Below the pieces are notes generated by a model, which was not told the DNA's origin, did not search any database, and saw nothing but the letters and a program-made list of their open reading frames with translations. A stretch of 64,000 bases of DNA, taken from positions 1 through 64,000 of the forward strand of contig JAYRWE010000121.1 in assembly GCA_041918175.1 (NCBI GenBank). The letters are read 5' to 3'. Source of the DNA: JABWAN01 sp041918175 (GTDB lineage: Bacteria > Zhuqueibacterota > Zhuqueibacteria > Zhuqueibacterales > Zhuqueibacteraceae). Every line of letters begins with the position of its first letter. Position 1 is the first letter of the stretch. Below, in pieces: positions 42,854-52,055 of this stretch. The translations under genes were made by a program, and so were the position numbers.

Positions 42854-45800
42854 TTGAATCATAAAGCTGAAAGTCTTTCACAAGCCACGCCGTTGCAACG
42901 TGCCGTGGTCGCGCTCAAAGAAGTGCGCGCGCAATTCGACGCTCATAAAGAAGCGCAACATGAGCCGATTGCCATCGTCGGTCTCGGCTGCCGCTTTCCT
43001 GGCGGCGCAAACTCGCCCGAGGCTTATTGGCAGCTTCTGCGCAACGGCACAGATGCGATCACGACCGTGCCCGATGCTCGTTGGAATGCGGAAAAATTTT
43101 ACGACGCAAACGCCGATGCGCCCGGAAAAATTTCCACACGTCATGGCGGCTTTCTTTCCCATCTCGAGCAATTCGATCCGCATTTCTTCGGCATCTCGCC
43201 GCGCGAAGCGATAAGCATGGATCCGCAGCAGCGATTGTTTCTCGAAGTCGCGTGGGAAGCTTTGGAGCACGCGGGGTGCGCTCCGGATCGCTTGCTTAAC
43301 AGCAAAACCGGCGTGTTCGCGGGCGTGACCATGAGCGATTATTTGCATCTCGCCAAACAACAGCCGCTCGATAAGATCGACGCGTACTTTCTCACCGGCA
43401 ATTGTTTGAACGTCGTGCCTGGTCGCGTCGCATTTTTTCTTGGATTGCATGGGCCGAGCTTGGCGGTTGATACCGCGTGCTCTTCTTCGCTCGCTGCGAT
43501 TCATCTTGCCGTACAAAGCTTGCGCGCAAACGAATGTGAAATGGCGCTGGCCGGCGGCGTGAATGTCATACTCATGCCGGAGATATTGATCTCCGCATCG
43601 CGCGCGCACATGTTTGCCGCGGATGGCCGCTGCAAAACTTTTGACGCGCGCGCGGACGGCTTTGTGCGCGGCGAGGGGTGCGGCATCGTCGTGCTCAAAC
43701 GGCTTTCCGCGGCGCAAAAAAATAACGACCGTATCTTTGCGCTCATTCGCGGCTCTGCCCTCAATCAAGACGGGCCGAGCAGCGGGCTAACGGTTCCGAA
43801 TAGTGACGCACAAAAAATGTTGCTGCGCGCCGCATTGCAAAATGCGCGTGTGGCGGCGCATGAAGTGCAATACGTCGAAGCGCACGGCACCGGCACGGCG
43901 CTCGGCGATCCCATTGAAGTGCGTGCGCTCGGCGAAGTGTTGCGCGAAGGTCGTGCGCCCGAGCATACGCTCATGCTCGGCTCCGCGAAAACGAATTTGG
44001 GTCATCTCGAATCCGCCGCAGGCGTCGCGGGCTTGATGAAAACCGTGCTCGCTTTGCATCATCGCGAGATTCCGCCGCATTTGCACCTTCAAAAACTCAA
44101 TCCCGATATTTCGCTCGAAGAAATCAACGCGCGCATCGCCACCACGCTTTCGCCGTGGCCCACTTGGGGAGAAAAAACTCTCGCCGGCGTGAGCGCATTC
44201 GGCATGAGCGGCACGAATGTGCACGTCATATTGCAAGGAGCCTCGGTTGTCAGTGATCAGTTATCAGTGACCAGTAAACAGTTATCAGTAAACAGTCATC
44301 AGTTGCCACTAGCCACTGATAACTGTTCACTGTTCACTGATCACTGTTCACAGGTCACTGATCACCGTAAAGAGCGCACGGCGCATCTGCTCACGCTCTC
44401 CGCAAAAGATGAAACTGCGCTCAAGCACATGGCCGAGCGTTATGCCGAGCACTTTGCCGCGCACGCTGATTTGAATTTGGCCGATGCGTGCTACACCGCG
44501 AACCTCGGTCGCGCGCAGTTTCGGCATCGCCTCGCAATCACGGCGCAATCACCAGCGCAAGCGCAGAGCCGCTTAAAAGATTTTTTGGTTGATAAAGAAG
44601 CGCCCGGTTTGATTAAAGGCGAAGCGAAGAGCAGCGCGAAAAAGAATCTCGCGTTTCTTTATGCGGGACAAGGCTATCAGTATGTCGGCATGGGCCGCGT
44701 GCTTTTTGAAACGCAACCCACGTTTCGCAAAGCATTGCAGCAATGCGATGAGTTGTTTCGGCCTTATCTTAAAACCTCGTTGCTCGAAGTTTTGTATCCG
44801 AATATGAGCAACACCCCCCTGGCCTCCCTCAAGGGGGGAATTGCTGTGAGCAACGAGCAACGAGCAACCAGCAACCAGCATCAAGTATCCAGCAACGAGA
44901 ATCAGGCATCCAGCAACCAGCAACCAGCGACCAACAACGAGCATCCAGCATCCAGCATCCAGCATCCAGCAACCAACCTCCTCGATCAAACTTTCTACAC
45001 ACAGCCCGCGATGTTCGCGCTGCAATATGCGCTCACGCAGTTGTGGCTCTCGTGGGGCTTCATACCTACGGTGGTGATGGGGCACAGCCTCGGCGAGTTC
45101 ATGGCTGCGCAGCTTGCGGGCGTTTATAGCTTGGAAGATGCGGTGAAGCTCGTGGCCGAGCGCGGACGTTTGACCGAAGACGTGCCCGCAGTGGGAATGA
45201 TGGCGTCCGTGCAAGCGCGTGAAGAGACGGTGAGGAATGCGCTCGCTGCGTATGGCGACAACATCTGCATTGCTGCGATCAACGGCCCGGACAGCGTGGT
45301 CATTACCGGAATCAAAGCCGACGTGAACGATCTGCTCGCGCGCTTCGAACGCGAGGGCGTTAACGTGCGTCCCCTCGCGATCTCCAATGCGTTTCATTCG
45401 CGCTTCATCGAGCCTGCGCTCGATAGTTTCTCGCGCATCGCCGCGGAAGTGACCTATCATCAACCCAAGCTGCCGCTCATCTCCACGCTCACGGGCCAAC
45501 TCCTCAGTTTCGATTTACAAACAGCAGATCAGAACCGCGATCTACAAGCCACGATCCACGATCCACAATCCACAATCCACAATCCTCAAACCTACTGGCG
45601 CAAACATCTCCGCGAGCCGGTGCAATTCTATGCGGCGATGCGCACGCTGCACGAGATGGGCGTTGATAATTTTCTCGAAATCGGTCCGAGCCCCACGCAG
45701 CTCGGCATGGGCCGGCGTTGCTTGCCCGAAGGCTATGGCAATTGGTTTCCCTCGCTGCGACAAGGCCGCGAGGATTGGCAGCAAATGCTCGAAAGCCTCG

Positions 45801-48800
45801 GCGCAATGTTCGTGAGCGGCTTCGATATCGATTTGCAACGCTTCGAACAAGATTACGCGCGCCGCCGCGTGACGCTGCCCACGTATCCGTTTCAGCGCAA
45901 GAGGTATTGGATTGCAGAGAGCGTGGAGCGTGGAGCAGAGCGCAAAAACTTTGCGTCGCACATTCATCCTTTGCTGCAACAATGCACGCGCTCGCCTTTA
46001 TTAAAAGAGACGATCTTTGAAACGCGCCTGAGTACCGCGCTCTTTCCTTATTTGGATGATCACAAAATCCACGGCATGATCGTATTGCCGTTGACCGGCC
46101 ATCTCGAAATCGTTTGGGCGGCGGCCAAACATGCGTTTGGCGCAAACGCGTCGGGCTTGGAAGAGGTCGTGATGCACGAGCCTTTGCTCGTGCCGGAAAA
46201 AGAAGAGCGCATTGTGCAACTGGTCTTCAAGCCGGAAGGAAACGACGCAACTTCGTTTCAATTGATCAGCTTGCACGCGAACGAGCACAAAGTTCATGTG
46301 ACCGGTGTTATCACACGCAATGCCGCTAGCGCGACAATGGCGCATGAAAATTTAAATTCTTTGCAAGCGCGTTGCGCGCAAGAAATCCCTCGCGAAGATT
46401 TTTATCACAATCTGCACGAGCGCGGCTTGCAATTCGGCCCGCAATTTCAGAGCATTCAAAAGCTGTGGCGCGGAAATAACGAAGCGCTCGGAAAAATCGT
46501 TCTCGCGGAAGGATTGCTTGACGCGAGCGCTACGTATAACGCGCATCCCGCTTTGCTCGACGCGTGTTTGCAGGTTTTCGCCGCAGCCTGGCCGCGCGAA
46601 AGCGTCGCGCAGATAATTCCCCCCTTGAGGGGGGCCAGGGGGGTGTTGCTCGCGTCATCGCACAATGCAGAAGAATCGAAGAGCAACGCATTGCAATGCG
46701 TTGCCAGCGATCACGAAAACTTGACAGCACAAGACGACACCTCCCTCAAGGGGGGAAATGCTAACAGCAGCGCCACTTTCCTCCCGCTTCGCGTCGAGAG
46801 TTATCGTTTCTATCAACGCGCAAGCGCAACGCTGTGGAGCCACGTCACCATGCGCGCGCCCGTGCATAGCAATGGCGAAACGTATCTCGGCGAGGTCGCG
46901 ATCTATAACGAAGACGGCGCGCTCGTGGCGGAGTTAAAAGGCTTTCTGCTGAAACGCACGAGCGCCGAAGCATTGCAAAACGTGCTGCACAGCGACGTCG
47001 CTGATTGGTTCTATGAAACGATGTGGCGCAAGCAGCCGTTGCCCGCGGCAAGCGCAGCTCGAACGCCGCTACAAATCGCCGCTGCTGCAAAAGGGCAATT
47101 GCCCGCGCTGCGTGCGGAAAAAGACTTGGCCGCATACGAAGCATTGCTCCCGCAGCTTGATCAACTCTGCGCGGCTTACGTTGCACAAGCATTGCGACAG
47201 CTTGGTTGTAGTCTTAATCGCGGGGAACGGTTCACAACGCTTGCATTGGCGCTGCGACTTGGCGTGCGCCAAAGGCATCATCGTTTATTCGAACGCATGC
47301 TCTCAATGCTTGCCGAGGAAAACATTCTGCAGCGCGAGAGCGAAGAGTGGATCGTTTGTCGCGCTCCGGAAACGGCGAATCTCGAAGCGCTCGCTGCGAC
47401 GTTGCTGCAAAAATATCCCGCGAGCGCAACGGAATTGCAGCTCACGATCACATGCGGCACTGCGCTCGCGAACGTCTTGTGCGGCGAGCAAGATCCTTTG
47501 CACTTGCTCTTCCCCAACGGCTCCGTGGAATTTCTCGAGCGGCTCTATCAACACTCGCCGCTCACGCAAGCAATGAATCGTTTGGCTGCGCAGGCGATCG
47601 CGGAAGCATTGGCGCATTTTCCACGCGAGCGCAAACTGCGCGTGCTCGAAATCGGCGCAGGCACGGGCGGCACCACGGCGTTCGTGTTGCCGCAATTGCA
47701 AAACATGGATGCCGAATATGTTTTCACCGACGTCTCGCCGCTTTTTCTCGCGAAAGCAAAAGAGAAGTTTCGCGAATTCGATTTCGTGCACTATCAAACT
47801 TTGGACATCGAGCGCTCGCCGCTCGCACAAAATTTTTCTGCGCATCAGTTTGATATTGTCATTGCCACCAACGCGCTGCACGCCACCGCGGATTTGCGCC
47901 AAGCCTTGCGACACGCGCGCGAGTTGCTGCGCGAAGACGGCCTCGCGCTCTTCATCGAAGGCACCTCGCCGGAACGTTGGGTCGATCTCACTTTCGGCCT
48001 CACCGAAGGTTGGTGGCGTTTCACCGATACTGACTTGCGTTCCACTTCGCCGTTGATCTCCAAACAAGAGTGGCTCGGCGCGCTCGCAGATACGGGCTTC
48101 AACGCAGCATGCACGTTGCCGGCAACGGAAGATGAAGCGCAATGCGGGCGCGCGTTGGGACAGCATGCAATGATCTTGGCGCGCGCGGTGACACATGCGC
48201 GTGTAAAATCCTCTTGGCTCATCTTTGCGGATGAAAGCGGCATGAGCGAGCATTTGCAAACTCTATTACACGCGCAATCACAACACACCGTGCTCGTGCG
48301 CGCAGGCGCGGCTTATGAAAGACGCGATGAAAATCATTTCACGCTGAATGCGCAGCGCCCCGAAGATTTGCAACAACTTTTGCGCGATGCATTGCCCGAG
48401 GGCGAGTGCAGCGGCGTGATTTATCTTTGGGCCAAGGATCAAAGCACGCATGACGCCCTCTCGTTGGAAGAGTTGGAGCGCACGCAAATCAAAAGCGGCG
48501 CTGCGGTTTTGCATCTCACACAAGCATTGATCAAAGCCAATCTGCCAAGCACGCCACGCTTATGGCTCATCACGCGCAACGCGCAAGCGGTTTTGCCGCA
48601 AGACGAGAGCGTCGAGGCCGTGCAAGCCTCGCTGTGGGGATTGGGCAAAGTGATTAGCTTGGAACATCCCGAATTACATTGCACGCGCATCGACGTCGCC
48701 GCGAACAACGCAGCAGCAGCGCAAAACTTGTTTGATGAAATTCGCTCGCATGAGCGCGAAGACATGATTGCGTATCGCGGCCGCGAGCGTTATGTCGCAC

Positions 48801-51184
48801 GGCTCGCGCGCTGCGCGAAGGGTGAATCGAAGGTCGTAGATCGTGGATCGTGGATGGTCGCCGATGAAACGCAGAAGCATCGCAACCAGCAACCAGCAAC
48901 CAGCAACCAACAGCTCACGATCACCTCGCCCGGCGTGCTCGATCGTTTGCAATATCAACCCATAACGCGGCGCGTACCGCAAGCGGGAGAGATCGAGATT
49001 CGCGTACATAACGTGGGTTTGAATTTCCGCGACGTGCTCAATGCGCTCGGCATGTATCCCGGCGACGCGGGCGCGCTCGGCGCGGATTGCAGCGGCGTGA
49101 TCGTGGCCGTAGGCGAAGGCGTGAGCGAGTTTCGCCTCGGCGATGAAGTGCTTGCGCTCGCGCCCGGTTGCTTCGGCACGTTTGTGACCACAGCCGCAGA
49201 GCTGGCCGCGTTTAAGCCGGAGTCGTTGAGCTTCGCGGAAGCGAGCGCGATTCCGAGCGCGTTTCTCACGGCACATGAAGCGCTCATCGCATTGGCGAAA
49301 ATACAAACCGACGAGCGCGTGCTCATTCACAGCGCCGCGGGCGGGGTGGGATTGGCCGCGGTGCAATTGGCTAAACACGCGGGCGCGGAAATTTTTGCCA
49401 CCGCGGGCAATGAGGAGAAAAGAGCATTGCTGCGCAAGCTCGGCGTAGCGCATGTGTTCGACTCGCGCTCGCTTGCGTTTGAAGAGCAAATCATGGCGCT
49501 CACCAACAACGCGGGCGTGGACGTCGTGCTCAATTCACTCAGCGGCGATTACATTCGCGCGAGCCTTGCGGTGTTGAAAGAACATGGCCGCTTTCTCGAA
49601 ATCGGCAAGCGCGGTATTTGGCCGCGCACGAAAGTCGAGGCCTTCAAAAAAGTGAGCGCGTATCATGTCATCGATCTCGCCGCGGAAGCGCATGAGAATC
49701 CCGCGACGATCAAAACGATGCTGCATGAAATCATGCGCGGCTTTGCCGAGGGCAGTTTGCAGCCCTTGCCGCAGCGGGTTTATCCTGCAAGTGAAGTCGT
49801 GAGCGCGTTTCGTCTTATGCAAAGCGCGAAGCATATCGGGAAGATTGTGGTGGAGCAGATTGATGAAGATCGCGGATCGTGGAGGGCTGATCGTAGATCG
49901 TCGTCAAGCATTCACAATCCACAATCAACAATCCACGATCCACAATCCACGATCCTCATCACCGGCGGCCTCGCGGGCCTCGGCTTGCTCACCGCGCAAT
50001 GGTTGGTCGAGCAAGGCGCGCGGCATCTCGCGCTCATGGCGAGAAGCGCGCCCTCGGAAAATACGCTCGCGGCAATTGCTGAGATGGAAAAGCGCGGCGC
50101 AAAAATTTTCGTTGCGCAAGGCGACGTCTCGCGCGAAGAAGACGTCAAAAGCGTTTTGTTTGAAATAAGAAAAAGCTTGCCGCGGTTGCGCGGCGTTATT
50201 CATTCCGCAGGTGTGCTCGATGACGGCGCAGTGCTGCAGCAGAATTGGTCGCGCTTCGAAACTGTGCTCGCGCCGAAAGTGCGCGGTGCGTGGCTGTTGC
50301 ATCAGCTCACGCAAGACGAGCCGCTTGATTTGTTCGTGCTCTATTCCTCGATGACCTCGATGCTCGGCACCGCCGGGCAAGCGAATCATGCGATGGCGAA
50401 CGCGTTTCTCGACGGCCTCGCGCACTATCGTCGCAGTCGCGGCCAAGCGGGCATGAGCATTCATTGGGGCGCGTGGTCGGAGATCGGCGCGGCCGCGGCG
50501 CGCAAAGTCGAAACGCGCGCGAGTGTGCAAGGACTTGGTTCTATCGCGCCGCAAAAAGGTTTGCAAGCGCTCGACCGCATCTTGCGACAAAATCCGATTG
50601 AAGTCGGCGTCGCGCCAATCAACTGGGCGAGATACGCGCAGCAATTCGCCGGCGCGCGTGCGCCGTTCTTTGCCGAGCTGATTACGAGCGCGCAAACTAA
50701 AGTTGAAGTGAAGAAGGAGTCGGCCTCAAAGCCGCAGCCAAAAATTTTGGCGCAATTGCAAAACGCTCCCTCACATCTCCGCAAAAATCTTTTGTTAGCC
50801 TACGTGAAGGAGCAAGCGCTGCGCGTGCTCGGACTCGAAGCCTCGCACCCGCTCGATCAAGAGCAGCCGTTGCAGAAAATGGGACTCGACTCGCTCATGT
50901 CCGTGGAGCTGCGCAACGTGCTCGGCGCGGGCCTCGCATTGCAACGCGCGCTGCCAGCCACGCTGCTGTTTGATTATCCCACGGTCACTGCGGTCGCCGA
51001 CTATCTTGCGAAGGATGTGCTCGCGGGGATTTCAGGGAAGTCGGACTTGCACGCGAAGACTATTGATGGCAATAAGAATCTGTTTGTGCAAGTCCGACTT
51101 CGCCCGACGAAGAAGGAAGAGCTGGCGCAGTTATCAGAGGAAGAAGCGGAGGCGTTGCTGTTGGAAGAGTTGAATGAAAAATAA
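42854..51184 (+). CDS. Type I polyketide synthase PKS3: KS-AT-DH-cMT-ER-KR-ACP
   Basis: A 2776-residue C-methylating, fully reducing module starting at TTG after AAAAGGAAG. A docking helix (TPLQRAVVALKEVRAQFD) leads into KS (36-455, C209). AT (about 595-950) has S745 in GHSLGEF and SNAFHS. DH (about 1035-1330) has H1070 in HKIHGMIVLP and D1236. cMT (about 1400-1770) has LEIGAGTGGTT near 1597. ER spans 2026-2335 (HSAAGGVGL). KR spans 2365-2560 with VLDD, B-type, but His2512 stands where the catalytic Tyr is expected (GQANHAMAN). ACP has S2680, and the tail LSEEEAEALLLEELNE is a docking helix. Expected output: alpha-methyl, saturated extension, if KR works. It carries the most repeat insertions of the five genes. 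Confidence 0.93.
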   Translation: MNHKAESLSQATPLQRAVVALKEVRAQFDAHKEAQHEPIAIVGLGCRFPGGANSPEAYWQLLRNGTDAITTVPDARWNAEKFYDANADAPGKISTRHGGFLSHLEQFDPHFFGISPREAISMDPQQRLFLEVAWEALEHAGCAPDRLLNSKTGVFAGVTMSDYLHLAKQQPLDKIDAYFLTGNCLNVVPGRVAFFLGLHGPSLAVDTACSSSLAAIHLAVQSLRANECEMALAGGVNVILMPEILISASRAHMFAADGRCKTFDARADGFVRGEGCGIVVLKRLSAAQKNNDRIFALIRGSALNQDGPSSGLTVPNSDAQKMLLRAALQNARVAAHEVQYVEAHGTGTALGDPIEVRALGEVLREGRAPEHTLMLGSAKTNLGHLESAAGVAGLMKTVLALHHREIPPHLHLQKLNPDISLEEINARIATTLSPWPTWGEKTLAGVSAFGMSGTNVHVILQGASVVSDQLSVTSKQLSVNSHQLPLATDNCSLFTDHCSQVTDHRKERTAHLLTLSAKDETALKHMAERYAEHFAAHADLNLADACYTANLGRAQFRHRLAITAQSPAQAQSRLKDFLVDKEAPGLIKGEAKSSAKKNLAFLYAGQGYQYVGMGRVLFETQPTFRKALQQCDELFRPYLKTSLLEVLYPNMSNTPLASLKGGIAVSNEQRATSNQHQVSSNENQASSNQQPATNNEHPASSIQHPATNLLDQTFYTQPAMFALQYALTQLWLSWGFIPTVVMGHSLGEFMAAQLAGVYSLEDAVKLVAERGRLTEDVPAVGMMASVQAREETVRNALAAYGDNICIAAINGPDSVVITGIKADVNDLLARFEREGVNVRPLAISNAFHSRFIEPALDSFSRIAAEVTYHQPKLPLISTLTGQLLSFDLQTADQNRDLQATIHDPQSTIHNPQTYWRKHLREPVQFYAAMRTLHEMGVDNFLEIGPSPTQLGMGRRCLPEGYGNWFPSLRQGREDWQQMLESLGAMFVSGFDIDLQRFEQDYARRRVTLPTYPFQRKRYWIAESVERGAERKNFASHIHPLLQQCTRSPLLKETIFETRLSTALFPYLDDHKIHGMIVLPLTGHLEIVWAAAKHAFGANASGLEEVVMHEPLLVPEKEERIVQLVFKPEGNDATSFQLISLHANEHKVHVTGVITRNAASATMAHENLNSLQARCAQEIPREDFYHNLHERGLQFGPQFQSIQKLWRGNNEALGKIVLAEGLLDASATYNAHPALLDACLQVFAAAWPRESVAQIIPPLRGARGVLLASSHNAEESKSNALQCVASDHENLTAQDDTSLKGGNANSSATFLPLRVESYRFYQRASATLWSHVTMRAPVHSNGETYLGEVAIYNEDGALVAELKGFLLKRTSAEALQNVLHSDVADWFYETMWRKQPLPAASAARTPLQIAAAAKGQLPALRAEKDLAAYEALLPQLDQLCAAYVAQALRQLGCSLNRGERFTTLALALRLGVRQRHHRLFERMLSMLAEENILQRESEEWIVCRAPETANLEALAATLLQKYPASATELQLTITCGTALANVLCGEQDPLHLLFPNGSVEFLERLYQHSPLTQAMNRLAAQAIAEALAHFPRERKLRVLEIGAGTGGTTAFVLPQLQNMDAEYVFTDVSPLFLAKAKEKFREFDFVHYQTLDIERSPLAQNFSAHQFDIVIATNALHATADLRQALRHARELLREDGLALFIEGTSPERWVDLTFGLTEGWWRFTDTDLRSTSPLISKQEWLGALADTGFNAACTLPATEDEAQCGRALGQHAMILARAVTHARVKSSWLIFADESGMSEHLQTLLHAQSQHTVLVRAGAAYERRDENHFTLNAQRPEDLQQLLRDALPEGECSGVIYLWAKDQSTHDALSLEELERTQIKSGAAVLHLTQALIKANLPSTPRLWLITRNAQAVLPQDESVEAVQASLWGLGKVISLEHPELHCTRIDVAANNAAAAQNLFDEIRSHEREDMIAYRGRERYVARLARCAKGESKVVDRGSWMVADETQKHRNQQPATSNQQLTITSPGVLDRLQYQPITRRVPQAGEIEIRVHNVGLNFRDVLNALGMYPGDAGALGADCSGVIVAVGEGVSEFRLGDEVLALAPGCFGTFVTTAAELAAFKPESLSFAEASAIPSAFLTAHEALIALAKIQTDERVLIHSAAGGVGLAAVQLAKHAGAEIFATAGNEEKRALLRKLGVAHVFDSRSLAFEEQIMALTNNAGVDVVLNSLSGDYIRASLAVLKEHGRFLEIGKRGIWPRTKVEAFKKVSAYHVIDLAAEAHENPATIKTMLHEIMRGFAEGSLQPLPQRVYPASEVVSAFRLMQSAKHIGKIVVEQIDEDRGSWRADRRSSSSIHNPQSTIHDPQSTILITGGLAGLGLLTAQWLVEQGARHLALMARSAPSENTLAAIAEMEKRGAKIFVAQGDVSREEDVKSVLFEIRKSLPRLRGVIHSAGVLDDGAVLQQNWSRFETVLAPKVRGAWLLHQLTQDEPLDLFVLYSSMTSMLGTAGQANHAMANAFLDGLAHYRRSRGQAGMSIHWGAWSEIGAAAARKVETRASVQGLGSIAPQKGLQALDRILRQNPIEVGVAPINWARYAQQFAGARAPFFAELITSAQTKVEVKKESASKPQPKILAQLQNAPSHLRKNLLLAYVKEQALRVLGLEASHPLDQEQPLQKMGLDSLMSVELRNVLGAGLALQRALPATLLFDYPTVTAVADYLAKDVLAGISGKSDLHAKTIDGNKNLFVQVRLRPTKKEELAQLSEEEAEALLLEELNEK
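44248..44366. repeat. CAGTGATCAGTTATCAGT repeat string in KS-AT linker of PKS3
   Basis: About 120 bases of alternating CAGTGATCAGTTATCAGT, AGTAAACAGT and, on the far side, CACTGATAACTGTTCACTG words, so it is both tandem and inverted. It is translated SDQLSVTSKQLSVNSHQL and TDNCSLFTDHCSQVTDH, between GTNVHVILQG and the AT lead LLTLSAK. Confidence 0.85.
44810..44981. repeat. CCCCCCT unit plus CAACCAG/CATCCAG string in the PKS3 AT domain
   Basis: A half unit of the G-rich family (CACCCCCCTGG and CCTCAAGGGGGGAATT, 44810-44842) is followed by about 130 bases of CAACGAGCAACCAGCAT and CATCCAGCATCCAGCA words. It lies between LLEVLYP and LDQTFYTQPAMF, the same AT loop that is filled in PKS1 and PKS5. 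Confidence 0.85.
45538..45593. repeat. CCACGATCCACAATC string in the PKS3 AT C-terminal part
   Basis: AGCCACGATCCACGATCC and CACAATCCACAATCC words, read ATIHDPQSTIHNPQT, between LTGQLLSF and YWRKHLRE. PKS5 has the same type at the same AT position (61546-61582). Confidence 0.75.
46615..46760. repeat. G-rich inverted repeat in the PKS3 DH domain
   Basis: Left unit AATTCCCCCCTTGAGG with GGGGCCAGGGGGGTGT, right unit CACCTCCCTCAAGGGGGGAA, about 90 bases apart, with a small ATTGCAATGCGTT-type palindrome between. It interrupts the DH after the catalytic Asp region (DACLQ). Confidence 0.8.
48829..48920. repeat. GATCGTGG and CAACCAG strings before the PKS3 ER
   Basis: GTAGATCGTGGATCGTGG followed by CGCAACCAGCAACCAGCAA words, read VVDRGSWMV and NQQPATSNQQLT, just before the ER lead GVLDRLQYQP. 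PKS1 has CAACCAG strings in the corresponding region, before its ER. Confidence 0.75.
49862..49953. repeat. GATCGCGG...CCACAATC inverted string at ER-KR border of PKS3
   Basis: GATCGCGGATCGTGGAGG and GATCGTAGATCGTCG on the left, CACAATCCACAATC and CCACGATCCACAATCC words on the right, directly before ILITGGLAG. It mirrors 35850-35940 in PKS1. Confidence 0.8.
51037..51101. repeat. GAAGTCGGACTTGC inverted repeat, copy 1, in PKS3 C-terminus
   Basis: GAAGTCGGACTTGC pairs with GCAAGTCCGACTTC across about 37 bases. In frame as GKSDLHAKT...VQVRLRP between the ACP and the docking helix. Confidence 0.85.
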
Positions 51185-51192
51185 AATCGCTA

Positions 51193-51258
51193 AAGTCGGA
51201 CTTGCGCGAAAGAGGCTTAATGACGTTTAAAAATTTTTGAGCGCAAGTTCGACTTCGC
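51193..51258. repeat. GAAGTCGGACTTGC inverted repeat, copy 2, intergenic
   Basis: AAAGTCGGACTTGCGC pairs with GCGCAAGTTCGACTTC, lying just after the PKS3 stop and before the convergent minus-strand gene. It may serve as a two-way terminator. Related to the copies within PKS3 and PKS4. Confidence 0.85.
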
Positions 51259-51269
51259 TCGATGCTCAG

Positions 51270-51575
51270 TTACACGATAGATTCTGCGAACGTCAAAGCT
51301 TCACGCTTGCGTGCGAAACCGTTTTTGCCATTGCCGATAGGCTGCACCAAAATGTGGTAGCCATAGTCATCCAAAATATCGATTGCTCTTTGGCCCGTGA
51401 ACTCGAATAAATCGATCAAGCGTTCTTCGCTATTAGGATCGGTCACTAGAATCCAAAATGTGTTTGGGCCGTCTGGGCTGGGAACCACGTCGAGAAATTC
51501 AATTTCAGGAAAACGCCCGCACAAATCCTGAACGTAGCTTTCGACAATCTCTTGTTGTTTATGATTCAATGTCAT
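51270..51575 (-). CDS. Hypothetical partner of the HEPN protein
   Basis: A 101-residue alpha/beta protein I cannot name. It has a helical start (NHKQQEIVESYVQDLCGRFP), strands EIEFLDVVPS and FWILVTDPN, a helix SEERLIDLFEFTGQRAIDILDDY and a final strand HILVQPIGN. The layout recalls a small nucleotidyltransferase (MNT) fold, the usual HEPN partner, but the GS-x-A-R-G...D-x-D catalytic motif is absent. It starts inside the 3' end of the HEPN gene (17-base overlap), so both are made from one message. A degenerate antitoxin-like role is an inference. Confidence 0.6.
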   Translation of the reverse strand: MTLNHKQQEIVESYVQDLCGRFPEIEFLDVVPSPDGPNTFWILVTDPNSEERLIDLFEFTGQRAIDILDDYGYHILVQPIGNGKNGFARKREALTFAESIV

Positions 51576-51954
51576 GTGGCAACTCCTTCAAGATCGTTTC
51601 AAAGAAATTTTTGGCTTTGTTGAAATGGCTTCTGCAAAGAGGTTTTGAAATTTCCACAAAGCTGTAGTCTGCCCGGTTCCGGATTTCTTGCGCCTCTGGG
51701 AGAAAACCAGCGTACCTTCTTGGCAACACTTTCTGCTGCTTGGTTACCCCTCGTGCAAAGGTGGATTGCAGCCAATCGTGGCCGATTCTACCCTCTGGAA
51801 ATGAAAAGCCTTTTTTCATCAGGAGGGCAAGCGCAATTTGAAACATTGCATAATAGGCGCGATTGACGCTAGCGTTATGATAACCGTGCTCTAAACAGAG
51901 CTCTGCCGCGGCAAGATTCTCGCGCGCCTTATTCAGAAATATTTTGTATTCCAA
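51559..51954 (-). CDS. HEPN-domain protein
   Basis: A 131-residue all-helical protein of the HEPN type: an N-terminal FLNKARENLAAAELCLEHGYHNASVNRAYYAMFQIALALL (read in parts), with the AYYAMF helix diagnostic of PF05168, and later EAQEIRNRADYSF with R..ADY. The catalytic R-x4-6-H of HEPN ribonucleases is not seen, so it may be a non-nuclease member. A GGGAGGTGG stands before the ATG. It forms an operon with the next minus-strand gene and lies, opposite in direction, between PKS3 and PKS4. HEPN pairs commonly act in toxin-antitoxin or defence systems. Confidence 0.8.
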   Translation of the reverse strand: MEYKIFLNKARENLAAAELCLEHGYHNASVNRAYYAMFQIALALLMKKGFSFPEGRIGHDWLQSTFARGVTKQQKVLPRRYAGFLPEAQEIRNRADYSFVEISKPLCRSHFNKAKNFFETILKELPHDIES

Positions 51955-52055
51955 GAACCACCTCCCGTGGAATGTTTAAAAAAACAATTATAGCCGAGTT
52001 TTACGTGCTTCATCCATGAAAATCAAGGAAAAGTTTTTTTGACAAGGACATACTG

